This document shows positions 9,514 to 17,090 of a DNA stretch of 48,836 nucleotides, in pieces. The DNA is taken from assembly GCA_028066245.1 (NCBI GenBank), contig JALCBR010000027.1, positions 1-48,836 of the forward strand, read 5' to 3'. A program made the translations under genes and the position numbers. Source of the stretch: Pirellulales bacterium (GTDB lineage Bacteria > Planctomycetota > Planctomycetia > Pirellulales > S012-138). The notes beneath the pieces are model-generated. The model saw only the letters and a list, made by a program, of their open reading frames with translations, ran no database searches and had not been told where the DNA came from. Position 1 is the stretch's first letter. Each line of letters starts with the position of its first letter.

Positions 9514-9864
9514 CGACCCATCTTTGCCGGCTCCGGCGCCCAGTGTTCAACTCACTCGCGCTGTAAGCTCTCGAAACCAATCCGCACAAACTTATTCATA
9601 GCAACAGTTTGTGCCGTCGCCAAGCATCTTGCGCTTGATCGAACTCGGTCTCGCCCCTTAGGTGGTCGAATCTGCACTCATCCTCACTAATTATTCTATT
9701 TTCTCTTAACTGCGAAAACTGCCAAAGTTTCCGTGCTTTTCCCGTCGCAGTGATTACGATTTCGGGAAACCACTGAGAAACCCAAGCCAAGAGCGGTTAA
9801 GGCCGTTTGTTTTTCGGGGCACGTGTCCGTTTTGGACAGACATTTCCCACTGGAGGATTCAGCT
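9514..9864. other. Intergenic region before His/Cys-rich gene
   Basis: The region is AT-richer than the flanking genes around 9680-9720. It holds no believable coding frame. The end carries the ribosome binding site of the next gene. No strong terminator hairpin follows the TPR lipoprotein, only a short GCCGG-CT-CCGGC palindrome near 9530. Confidence 0.35.
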
Positions 9865-10275
9865 ATGTTTCGAATTCTGCTAGGCGTTTTTGTGTTTTGT
9901 GCCGTCATTGGGTTGGGCCTCTTGGTCGACTCAGGTCAGGCCGTCGCTGGTCATGGACATGGCGGCTGTGGCTGCCATGGGTATCACGCGCACCATGGCT
10001 GTCATGGTTGCCACGGATATCACGGGTGCCACGGATATCATCGATGCCGCAGGTGTCGCCCTTGTTGTGATCCATGCTGCGGACCTTATGGTCATGATCA
10101 TGGCGCGCCCACTCCTGCCGGCGGTGATGTTGCGCCCCCAGCACCAACGGACGGATCTCCTTCGGACGTGCCGCCGAGCGTTGATGGAGGAACAGTTTCG
10201 CCAATCCCAAGCGGAATGGTGCGAGGACATCAACGTTTTCCGCGACGCTTCCGCTTCGTCAGCTTCCGCCGCTAG
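9865..10275 (+). CDS. Small exported His/Cys/Gly-rich protein
   Basis: The 136-residue product has a signal peptide (MFRILLGVFVFCAVIGLGLL, predicted cut after AVA at 28). A segment of about 50 residues follows with 13 His and 11 Cys, built on repeats of GCHGYH and ending in paired cysteines (RPCCDPCCGPY). Then comes a Pro/Ser-rich spacer and a basic tail (RFPRRFRFVSFRR). The His and Cys density suggests binding of metal such as zinc or copper outside the cytoplasm, or disulphide-linked surface structure; both are inferences. GGAGG lies just before the ATG at 9865, so this start is preferred to the upstream ATG at 9823. A hairpin follows the stop. No known family is recognised. Confidence 0.8.
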   Translation: MFRILLGVFVFCAVIGLGLLVDSGQAVAGHGHGGCGCHGYHAHHGCHGCHGYHGCHGYHRCRRCRPCCDPCCGPYGHDHGAPTPAGGDVAPPAPTDGSPSDVPPSVDGGTVSPIPSGMVRGHQRFPRRFRFVSFRR

Positions 10276-10317
10276 TTGATCAGAAGAAGTCGCGCCTGCG
10301 GAACCGGCAACAACGAT

Positions 10318-10351
10318 AATCGCCTGCGGTCAAGTTTGGCCGTGGGCGATT
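10318..10351 (+). terminator. Candidate terminator after His/Cys-rich gene
   Basis: AATCGCC (10318-10324) pairs with GGCGATT (10345-10351), and inside it CGG pairs with CCG across a symmetric TG/TG internal loop. It lies 43 bp after the stop codon and is followed by TGCTTTAG, a weak T-rich tract. Confidence 0.5.
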
Positions 10352-10525
10352 TGCTTTAGACAGGCCGTGTTGGCAATGAGCGATTCGTGTAACGAGACAA
10401 TGCAGGGCAAATCGTTGCAGCGCGAGGGATTCTTCTTTTCCCTTGGACACCTTGTCCCCCGTCTGTCGCCTCAAAAAACGACATAATTACCCCCTCTAAC
10501 GAGTTCTCTTGGGGTGATTTCTAAC

Positions 10526-10614
10526 AGGCGCGCCAAGAGCGGCGCCAACCGTCAAACCCACAGGCGCGCTGACAGTTGTGTCATGGAGGCATGCCAAGAG
10601 GAGTGCCAACCGTT
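10526..10614. repeat. Two imperfect 28-bp direct repeats
   Basis: 10526-10553 and 10587-10614 share the pattern AGGC-(C/T)-GCCAAGAG--G-GCCAACCGT, 61 bp apart start to start. The first copy includes two short palindromes (GGCGCGCC and GGCGCC). The role is unknown; they could be protein-binding sites or remnants of a dispersed repeat. Confidence 0.5.
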
Positions 10615-10955
10615 CGGACGGTCATTGGGGAAATCTGTCTACTGAAAAACAGTCCCTCCGTTTTTCGGAGTGTGACAACGCGTTTGCGAATTGACGAGTA
10701 GCAGTTTCCCCTCAACAGTTGGACTTTCACCTTGGGTGCCTGGTGGGACTGAGTCCTGCTGTCAACTTCGCGTGTTCCGTTGCAGGCATGACAACGTTTG
10801 TGGGATAATCTCCTGTGACACTCCCTTGTTCCTGGGGGCCAGTAACCATGTCCACAAGACGACTGTCGAAGGCTTCGCTGGGAGAACGCTTTGGTCGATG
10901 TGGTTGATTGTCCTCGTTGGTCCAGCCCGTGTATGGGTTTGATGGGGTGCCCTCT

Positions 10956-11837
10956 ATGAATGCCAAGCCGCCCTCCACCGTCAAAGCGCCTGAGGCATCA
11001 GACTCTGACACTGCGGACATGGCCGATGACGTTCGTCCCACAAACCGGGCTTCATCCAAGCCGCCACACCGCTATAGCCGGTTGATGATGCTTTCGCTGG
11101 TGCTTGCCGGCATGCTGCTTGTCACCGTAGTGGCGTACTTCGCGTTTGGGTTTGAACTCATAACCGGCGAGTTAGGCGCACTGGCTGCACTGGGCACAGT
11201 GAGTCTCATTCTCGTTGCCCAATTCATCCGCTTTCGCGAGCGAATCTCATTACGAACGCTTTTGATCATCATCACCCTGCTGGCGATTGGACTGGCCTTC
11301 TTTGGCCGCTATGCGGCGGAAGCCCGTGACGAATCGAACGCTGTCGAGGTGTTGGTGGCCGACGGCGCGGTAGCTGCCTACGGCAAGCGTGGCCACCAAA
11401 GCAAGAAGTACATCAGAACTGAGAACGGCTGGTACCTGCCAGGCTGGGTAGAAGATTGGTTCGGCACTGCGTTCTTCTCACCACTGCGAGAATTGAAGCT
11501 TAATAAGCCAGATCTTGGGGACGCGCACTTAGCTTTGTTGAGCGAGATCCGCCAGTTGGAGTCACTCGAGGTCCTCAGTTCCGGGATCACCGCCGAAGGT
11601 CTCGCTGCGATGCCAATTGTGCCTGGCATCAAAGATCTTTCTCTCGACACACCTAAGGTCTCCGAAAAAAGTTTGGAACGAATTGGCCAACTGCGCGACC
11701 TGAAGTCCCTGCGGATTACTCGCCCCAGGAGGCAAGGAGCGGGGGGGGGGTTGCCCCGCCTCCCTCTGCACCCGAATCACCTCCCTCTGCCCCCGAATCA
11801 ATTGAGCTCATTTGGTTTTCTCATTTGGAACAGCTAG
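10956..11837 (+). CDS. Membrane protein with leucine-rich repeats, 5' fragment before frameshift
   Basis: As read, the product is 293 residues. It has an N-terminal cytoplasmic part (about 1-50), membrane segments at roughly 51-72, 78-98 and 108-128, the last preceded by RISLRTLLIIIT, a membrane motif that recurs in planctomycete proteins. Extracytoplasmic leucine-rich repeats follow (LRELKLNKPDLGDAHLALL, LESLEVLSSGITAEGLAAM, IKDLSLDTPKVSEKSLERI, LKSLRIT). The frame then passes a run of ten G at 11741-11750 and turns into a Pro/Leu-rich tail ending at 11837. The same repeat pattern resumes in another frame, so this is the 5' part of a broken or slippage-dependent gene of about 407 codons. ATG 10956 is preferred; the frame is open from 10908. 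Confidence 0.75.
   Translation: MNAKPPSTVKAPEASDSDTADMADDVRPTNRASSKPPHRYSRLMMLSLVLAGMLLVTVVAYFAFGFELITGELGALAALGTVSLILVAQFIRFRERISLRTLLIIITLLAIGLAFFGRYAAEARDESNAVEVLVADGAVAAYGKRGHQSKKYIRTENGWYLPGWVEDWFGTAFFSPLRELKLNKPDLGDAHLALLSEIRQLESLEVLSSGITAEGLAAMPIVPGIKDLSLDTPKVSEKSLERIGQLRDLKSLRITRPRRQGAGGGLPRLPLHPNHLPLPPNQLSSFGFLIWNS
11741..11750 (+). repeat. G10 homopolymer at the frameshift
   Basis: Ten consecutive G separate the two frames of the leucine-rich-repeat gene. One extra G, or two fewer, would join them. Directly downstream, a 21-bp tandem duplication (11759-11779 and 11780-11800, one mismatch) encodes PPSAPES twice only in the downstream frame, which shows that frame is the coding one from about 11759. 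Confidence 0.85.
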
Positions 11838-12178
11838 AGGAGCTCAGTGTGTCGATGGCTGCGCTGGATGAGGAGGGGGCTAAAACACTGGCGCGGCTTC
11901 CTACCTTGAGGCACCTTACCCTCGATTCGAATACCAAATGGGCGGATATCAGTGGCATTTCCGGCTTGGGGAAATCGAACACAATCCGCAGCTTAGCAAT
12001 CTCCTTTTTCAAGTTCGGTGATGCCGAACTACAGACGCTTGAGTCGATCGGTTCACTCAACCAGGTGCATCTGAACCACACAAGCGTTACCGCCGATGGC
12101 GTGCGAGCTTTTCGCGCCGCGCGTCCCAATGTGCATGTCCACGTCCACCCACCAATTCCCGGGTTGGATACTCAATAG
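11741..12178 (+). pseudogene. 3' part of the frameshifted leucine-rich-repeat protein
   Basis: This frame reads a duplicated PPSAPES heptad and then runs without a stop into leucine-rich repeats (LEQLEELSVSMAALDEEGA, LPTLRHLTLDSNTKWADI, IRSLAISFFKFGDAELQTL, LNQVHLNHTSVTADGVRAF), ending PPIPGLDTQ. The repeats continue the pattern and register of the upstream fragment, so both belong to one protein. A stand-alone frame begins at ATG 11825, but nothing suggests independent translation: no ribosome binding site, and the protein would start inside a repeat. Causes could be a sequencing error in the G run, a true mutation, or a switchable homopolymer. Confidence 0.75.
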
Positions 12179-12324
12179 TTGGATCTTCAAGAGATTGCCG
12201 GTTCCGGAGCAGCACTTTGCTGTCTGATTGCATTGCGAATCACGGGAGTTGGACCGACGAACCGGTCATAGAGCATTCACGTCAACGCACTTCACATCGA
12301 CGCAGTGTTTTGGCGAAGCGCCGT

Positions 12325-12696
12325 TCAACCAAGCGCGGGCAACGTGATTTCCAAGGCGGCGGTGGAGAATAGCTTGGCCTGTGTGTCCAGTCGCAAGCTC
12401 TTGCTTGCGCCGCCGGCCAGCACGTCATAGAGCAGGAAGTTTAGCGCCTGGATACCCGGCAGCTCGAAGCGCTCGACTCGTTGCTCTCGATCGACACTTG
12501 ATGTGATTTCGGACTCAAACAACGGTGCAAAGAACTCCTCCACACGCTGAGCTGTCAGGTGCAGCTTGAGGTGTTCATAAGCTGCTGATGAATAGGCGAT
12601 CACGCCCAAGTTGGCATGATTTCCCTTGTCGCCGCTACGTGTGTGGGCGAGATCACCGAGCGTGATCTTTCGTCCGACTGTCAAGCTTTCGGTCAT
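12325..12696 (-). CDS. AtuA-associated small protein
   Basis: This 123-residue protein matches the small partner domain that accompanies AtuA-like proteins: LGDLAHTRSGDKGNHANLGVIAYS near the start, then FELPGIQALNFLLYDVLAGGASKSLRLDTQAKLFSTAALEI. In many genomes this domain is fused to the C-terminus of the AtuA-like protein; here it is a separate gene. Its start (ATG at 12696) overlaps the stop of the upstream gene by 4 bp, so the two are translationally coupled and surely work together. The biochemical role is not established; the family name comes from acyclic terpene catabolism in Pseudomonas. Confidence 0.88.
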   Translation of the reverse strand: MTESLTVGRKITLGDLAHTRSGDKGNHANLGVIAYSSAAYEHLKLHLTAQRVEEFFAPLFESEITSSVDREQRVERFELPGIQALNFLLYDVLAGGASKSLRLDTQAKLFSTAALEITLPALG

Positions 12697-14114
12697 TGCG
12701 CCTCTTCACATGGGAAGTCATTGGCGGCCATCACTTGCACATTGGCCTGAACGCATTCCTTGGCGATTGTTGTCGGCCAATAGGCGAAGACAGGCCGTGG
12801 AGTCGAACGCCCGGCTGCGTAGCCTGCCAATCCGGGCGGACCACTCGTGGCCAGCGGAGCAAGTTCTCGCGTGAACCTCTCAACGGCCGCTCGCTCTTGG
12901 TGCCGGACGGAAATTCTCAGCACGACTTCCGATGGACTTACGGGCAAGCGTGAAAGGCCCGGCATACCATCGCCAGTTCCGAGTGTTTCCACGTTGAAGT
13001 CCTTGTCCACGAACGTCCATCCGGCGTTCCGCAAACGCTGGCGGACGATCTGGGCACACGCACGAGCTTTCTCTACGCAATCACGCCCGTAGACCAGCAT
13101 GTTTCCAGCAGCGGTGAAACCGTCACGGTAAGCCAGCGAGACTTTGTACGAATTAGGCGGCGGGTTTCCTACAGCCCCGGTCACACGCACACGGTCTTTG
13201 TCGATTTCGTCAACCTCGACGGCTGTGAAATCAACGTCGACATCTGGCGTCAGGTAATGAGCCGGGTCGCCAACTTCATACACGAGTTGCTCACAAACGG
13301 TCTGCCGGTTGACGACTCCGCCTGTCCCTTCCGGCTTGGTGATGACAGATGTGCCGTCCGCCTCGATTTCAGCGATGGGATAACCAACGTCCCCCAGATC
13401 GAGCGGACTATCGCAGGTTTGCCCTTTGGCTGTTGGGCTCTTATTCCAATTTGTATAGAACCCGCCCGACACTTGCGCGCCACATTCTATCAAGTGCCCG
13501 GCGACGCTCGCCGCGGCCAGCTGATCCCAATCCGTCCATTGCCAACCGTGCTCGAAAAGGGCGGGCCCGACCGTCAGCGACGCATCCGCGACTCGCCCGG
13601 TGATTACGATTTGTGCGTCAGCGGCGAGCGCTTCTGCGATTGGTTTCGCGCCCAAATACGCGTTGGCGGAGACAATTGGCTGTTGCAATGCCGCCAGTGG
13701 CTTTGCCGTGTCGAAGTGCTCAAACGCCTGTCCTGCCGCCTGGAATTCCGACAAGGCCGGCAGGAGGTCATCCCCCGTCACGATTCCGATGCGGACACCA
13801 CCCAAACCGGCGTCCCGCAAGATGCTTGCGGCCTCAGCAGCACAGGCGTGCGGGTTCATTCCGCCTGCATTGGTGACAATTTTGAGCCGTGGCTGTGACT
13901 TCAGCGCCGGTATGAGACTTCGCAGCACGGTTAAAAAATCTGCTGCATAGCCGGCTGCCGGATTCTTTTCGCGAACCCGGGCCAGGATTGACATCGTCAA
14001 TTCCGCCAGATACTCCAGCGTGAGGTAGTCAACGGCGGCTTTTTGGACCGTTAGCCGGGGGGCATCAAGGTTATCGCCCAGGAATCCGGCTGCATTGGCG
14101 ATCCGCAAAGTCAT
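12693..14114 (-). CDS. AtuA-like (DUF1446) protein
   Basis: The 473-residue protein shows the conserved DUF1446 features: AGFLGDN near the start, KIVTNAGGMNPHACA, ITGRVADASLTVGPALFEHGW, GGFYTNW and ITKPEGTGGVVNRQTVCEQLVYEVGDPAHYLTPDV. Members are linked to acyclic terpene (citronellol/geraniol) use in Pseudomonas and to acyl-CoA related catabolism elsewhere, but no such genes (geranyl-CoA carboxylase, acyl-CoA dehydrogenase) lie next to it here, so the substrate is open. It appears cytoplasmic. ATG 14114 (MTLRIANAAGFLGDN) is preferred to the frame start at 14150 because family homology begins there. It is the first gene of a two-gene minus-strand operon. Confidence 0.92.
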   Translation of the reverse strand: MTLRIANAAGFLGDNLDAPRLTVQKAAVDYLTLEYLAELTMSILARVREKNPAAGYAADFLTVLRSLIPALKSQPRLKIVTNAGGMNPHACAAEAASILRDAGLGGVRIGIVTGDDLLPALSEFQAAGQAFEHFDTAKPLAALQQPIVSANAYLGAKPIAEALAADAQIVITGRVADASLTVGPALFEHGWQWTDWDQLAAASVAGHLIECGAQVSGGFYTNWNKSPTAKGQTCDSPLDLGDVGYPIAEIEADGTSVITKPEGTGGVVNRQTVCEQLVYEVGDPAHYLTPDVDVDFTAVEVDEIDKDRVRVTGAVGNPPPNSYKVSLAYRDGFTAAGNMLVYGRDCVEKARACAQIVRQRLRNAGWTFVDKDFNVETLGTGDGMPGLSRLPVSPSEVVLRISVRHQERAAVERFTRELAPLATSGPPGLAGYAAGRSTPRPVFAYWPTTIAKECVQANVQVMAANDFPCEEAQ

Positions 14115-14563
14115 TTCAGCAAATGTCGCGGGCCTGTCACAATTTGGCAAGTGGGGAGAGCCCGAAGAACAGGCCTGGCTGTGACGGTGAATGCAGTTCT
14201 AGCTTTTTTTGATAGCTTTTTCTTAATAAAGCAACAGGGATCTTGGTACAATGGCCGAAACGCAAAAAAGAAAATCGATATGACTGCATGTTGGTTGACC
14301 ACCGTGGGCGTTTTGTCGGCAAAAGTAAGACGTAGATCGAGGGCATTTCGCCTTCGGCAACGCTGAGGGTGAATCCTCAACGGCGAGATTTGCGAAGAGC
14401 TTGGCAACTGCGAGATTGAGCTCATCGTCGCAATAGCACCGCCAAAGAAGCCGGCAATTTGCATCCATAGGGGGTAAACCGCGTGGCCACAGCAAACTTT
14501 CGGGGCACGATGTCGTTTGGTGATGGTACCTCCGCGCGTGCCCGCAGTTTGGAGGGAGCAGGA
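14115..14563. other. Divergent intergenic region, AtuA-like / response regulator
   Basis: This region must hold both promoters. A T-rich stretch around 14200-14230 (TTTTTTTGATAGCTTTTTCTTAATAAAG) is the most AT-rich piece and a candidate promoter area. The plus frame of the regulator extends back to 14483, but the ribosome binding site is at 14551. No RNA gene is recognised. Confidence 0.4.
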
Positions 14564-15247
14564 ATGAATGTGCCGCCAACCGACAGGCCGGTCGTTTCCA
14601 TTGTGGACGACGAACTGTCCGTGCTACGGTCGATCGAGTATGCCCTAGCGTCTTTGGGGGCCCAAATCGAGGCCCACACGTCTGCCGAGGATTTCCTCAG
14701 GACCTATCGGCGTGGGCGAATTGCGTGTCTCCTGGTGGATTACGTGCTGCCAGGTGTTTCCGGGCTGGAATTGATTGAGAAACTCACGGATGACCCCGGC
14801 CTACAGATCGTGATGATTTCTGGCCGTGGGACGATTGCTTCTGCCGTTAGCGCTATGAAATCCGGGGCGATTGAGTACCTGGAGAAGCCCTATACCGCTG
14901 ACAGCTTGCAGTCGGCAGTCACCACCGCTCTGCGACGGCACCAGGCGTTTCGGAAGAAACAGGTCAAGGTTGAGGCCCGGCAGAAGCGCCTGGAAACTCT
15001 CAGTGATGAGGAAAAAGCGGTTATCGCTGCCTCTGCGACGGGCGACACTGTCAAGGAGATCGCTGCCAGGCTCGATATCAGCGTTCGGACCGTCCATATG
15101 CGGCTTTCCAGCGCCATGAAGAAGACGCAAACGCAGAACAAGATCGAGCTCATCAAGCTGGCTTGCTGTCAACCACAGCCGGCGACAGAGTCGGATCAGG
15201 CTCAAGTGCCTGTCACGGACCGGCGACTTGACTCGGCTAGCGAATAG
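14564..15247 (+). CDS. FixJ-like response regulator with LuxR-type helix-turn-helix
   Basis: This 227-residue protein has an N-terminal receiver domain (about 8-125) with the acidic pair D15-D16 (SIVDDE), the phospho-acceptor D59 (LLVDYVLPG) and the conserved K108 (LEKPYTA). A short helical linker leads to a LuxR/GerE-type DNA-binding domain (LSDEEKAVIAASATGDTVKEIAARLDISVRTVHMRLSSAM). The D59-Y-V-L-P-G and E-K-P-Y sequences resemble the FixJ/NodW group. GGAGG at 14551 lies 8 nt before ATG 14564, which decides the start. No histidine kinase is encoded nearby, so it is an orphan regulator in this window. It is a cytoplasmic transcription factor; targets are unknown. A terminator follows directly. 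Confidence 0.92.
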   Translation: MNVPPTDRPVVSIVDDELSVLRSIEYALASLGAQIEAHTSAEDFLRTYRRGRIACLLVDYVLPGVSGLELIEKLTDDPGLQIVMISGRGTIASAVSAMKSGAIEYLEKPYTADSLQSAVTTALRRHQAFRKKQVKVEARQKRLETLSDEEKAVIAASATGDTVKEIAARLDISVRTVHMRLSSAMKKTQTQNKIELIKLACCQPQPATESDQAQVPVTDRRLDSASE

Positions 15248-15260
15248 CGGTCAGTCACTG

Positions 15261-15305
15261 GAGGCCGGGCCGTTGGATGATGTCTGCCGGTCCGGCCTCT
15301 TCTGT
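15261..15305 (+). terminator. Rho-independent terminator of the response regulator
   Basis: GAGGCCGGGCC (15261-15271) pairs with GGTCCGGCCTC (15289-15299) with one G-T wobble, 14 bp after the stop codon. It is followed by TTCTGT, a short T-rich tail. Confidence 0.75.
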
Positions 15306-15591
15306 GAGGGCTTAGGTGTGCTTGGCGCGCTGGACCTGCGTATTCGGCTTGCTGCTCTCTGACCCGCCAAGTAGAGTTTGCCCGCCATTTATCGGTCGGG
15401 CTGCGCCGCAATTCGCCTGCTGCGAACTACGTGCTTGGGCCGGTCAGCATGAATGTGCCAATTGGCCTGACCGCGGCCACTCTCCGGCGTCCGCATGGCC
15501 CGGCAGAAAATCCTTGAATTGGAATTCCGGCCTCTTAGAATAAGCCGTAGCGAGCTGGAATTCCGCATATCTTCCACGCAGGAGGCGACTT
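15300..15591. other. Intergenic region before small membrane-anchored protein
   Basis: No gene is evident. Two copies of GGAATTCCG-like sequence (TTGGAATTCCGGCC near 15520 and TGGAATTCCGCAT near 15556) are spaced by about 36 bp and may be a paired protein-binding site. AGGAGG at 15580-15585 is the ribosome binding site of the next gene. Confidence 0.35.
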
Positions 15592-15999
15592 ATGCGAATT
15601 CCTCTGTTTGCGACTCAAGCAGCGGGACGGACGAAAGCTGTTTGGGGGTTGCTGATTGCTGCTCTCGTGCTTGTGATTGTTGGCGGAGGGTGGTTGGGCA
15701 GCAGCAATGGCACATCACCTGTTTTAGGTCAGGATGACCTGCCTGCTGGCTTACCAACTGGCGAACACCTGATCGCCTTGGCATTGCCACAGGCGCAATC
15801 ACCTCAAGGACAATCCCAACAGGGAATCGTCATTATTGATCCCGTTGATCGCGTGATGAGTGTCTATCACATTGATCTGCCCACTGGGACCATCAAACTG
15901 CAAAGCGTTCGGCGAATTCACTGGGATTTGAAGATGTCTGACTACAATGGGCAAGACCCGTTACCCGGCCAGATTCAAGCGTTGGTCAATCAACACTAG
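15592..15999 (+). CDS. Small membrane-anchored protein of unknown function
   Basis: The 135 residues include one N-terminal hydrophobic helix (about 16-36, KAVWGLLIAALVLVIVGGGW) that is an uncleaved anchor or signal. The small extracytoplasmic domain contains a Gln-rich piece (QAQSPQGQSQQG), a beta-strand like part (GIVIIDPVDRVMSVYHIDL) and the C-terminal SVRRIHWDLKMSDYNGQDPL. AGGAGG lies 6 nt before the ATG, the best ribosome binding site in the region. It precedes the membrane-tethered helix-turn-helix gene by 127 bp on the same strand and may be co-expressed with it. I do not recognise a named family. Confidence 0.82.
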   Translation: MRIPLFATQAAGRTKAVWGLLIAALVLVIVGGGWLGSSNGTSPVLGQDDLPAGLPTGEHLIALALPQAQSPQGQSQQGIVIIDPVDRVMSVYHIDLPTGTIKLQSVRRIHWDLKMSDYNGQDPLPGQIQALVNQH

Positions 16000-16052
16000 A
16001 GTTCCCAGGCACGAGTTTGACCGCTTGCACAGACCGCACTTTTGAAGTTACC

Positions 16053-16101
16053 TAGGCCGTGAAGGCCTACGACATACCGCCCGACAACTGATGGGTTGTC
16101 G
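16053..16101 (+). promoter_or_regulatory. Two adjacent hairpins in the leader of the helix-turn-helix gene
   Basis: TAGGCC-GTGAA-GGCCTA (16053-16069) and CGACAAC-TGATGG-GTTGTCG (16082-16101) are perfect small hairpins between the upstream stop and the ATG at 16127. They lack a T-run, so a leader structure or protein-binding sites seem more likely than termination. Confidence 0.45.
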
Positions 16102-16126
16102 CTGAACCGTCCGGAGAAGATTCCCC

Positions 16127-17053
16127 ATGTCTCAGAATCTGATCAGTCTTGAGGAAGCCGCCCAACGTCTGAATGTGGATGTGGAAGCCGTTAAGCAGCT
16201 CTGCGAAGAGCGCAAGCTCTACGGCGTCCGTGACGGTTCATCATGGAAGTTCAAACCGGATGAAATTGAACGCTATAAGGTGGAGTCAGCCGATGTGACC
16301 GCGGTGTTCTCCGCAGACGATGACTTTGATCTGGCAGACGACTTGAATACGGATACCGTGGTTGGCGCAACGGATCCCGCCAGCGAAAGTGACCTACGGC
16401 TTGCCGATAGTAGCGGTGACTTGAACCTTGTCGACCTAGACACGGACGAGAGTGGATCAACCGTCCAACTGGGCGCTGAAGCATTGGATGAGGACTTGGT
16501 CTTGGGCGGCAGTGACATTGCCGAGAGCGGAATCGAATTACAAAAGGCATCCGACAGTGGAATCTCGCTAGAGGAAGAACCGCTTATTCTCTCAGATAGC
16601 GGTGCAGATAGTGAAGACGACGAAGCTCTGCAAAGTGATGACGAATTCAATCTGACTCCGATGTTGGAGCTGGATGACGATTCGGCCGATGCCAGCGGCT
16701 CTCAGGTCATCGCCTTGGATTCCGATGAAGGCTTTTCGGATTCCAGCGACTTGATGAGTGACTCGTTCTCAGATCCTCTGGGGGCTCCTGACGCATCTGC
16801 TGGCATGATGGACGTGATGTCCACAGCCCAGCCTGGCATGGAGATGCCTGCGTCACCAGCAATGACCCCCGCGCGAAGCGATTCCGGACAACGCTTCGGC
16901 GTCGGTAGTGTACTTTCCTTGTCGCTGTGCTTCCTGATCCTCGCTTTGACTGGCGTGATGGTCTATGACTTGATGCTGCACATGTGGAGCTGGCAAGAGC
17001 CTGCAGGCGCTTTCCAAGGCGTGATCCTCGATAGCGTCAGCGGTATGTTTTAG
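16127..17053 (+). CDS. Membrane-tethered excisionase/MerR-type helix-turn-helix protein
   Basis: The 308-residue protein has an N-terminal helix-turn-helix domain of the excisionase type (LISLEEAAQRLNVDVEAVKQLCEERKLYGVRDGSSWKFKPDEIERY, residues 5-50). A long acidic Ser/Asp/Leu-rich region (about 55-245) follows with recurring SDSGISLEEE- and DSSGDLNLVD-like units. A single transmembrane helix (about 259-283, SVLSLSLCFLILALTGVMVYD) and a short tail complete it. The topology would put the DNA-binding head in the cytoplasm on a flexible tether. No phage or integrase gene is near, so a true excisionase role is unlikely; binding of DNA at the membrane is the inference. GGAGA precedes the ATG. A strong terminator follows. 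Confidence 0.88.
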   Translation: MSQNLISLEEAAQRLNVDVEAVKQLCEERKLYGVRDGSSWKFKPDEIERYKVESADVTAVFSADDDFDLADDLNTDTVVGATDPASESDLRLADSSGDLNLVDLDTDESGSTVQLGAEALDEDLVLGGSDIAESGIELQKASDSGISLEEEPLILSDSGADSEDDEALQSDDEFNLTPMLELDDDSADASGSQVIALDSDEGFSDSSDLMSDSFSDPLGAPDASAGMMDVMSTAQPGMEMPASPAMTPARSDSGQRFGVGSVLSLSLCFLILALTGVMVYDLMLHMWSWQEPAGAFQGVILDSVSGMF

Positions 17054-17090
17054 GGCCGTCGCTTTGTCAGGTTGCCATCTATTCGCTCAA

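Larger units (their letters stand above)
10276..10955. other. 680-bp intergenic region with hairpin and direct repeats
   Basis: The region contains a candidate terminator (10318-10351), two imperfect copies of a 28-bp sequence (10526-10553 and 10587-10614) and a short CTCCG-TTTTT-CGGAG palindrome near 10660. No coding frame is convincing; short frames overlap on both strands. It presumably also contains the promoter of the leucine-rich-repeat gene. Confidence 0.4.

Noticed and set aside
16127-17053. True phage excisionase
   Set aside because: The head domain fits, but the protein is 308 residues with a membrane helix and an acidic tether, and there is no integrase nearby.
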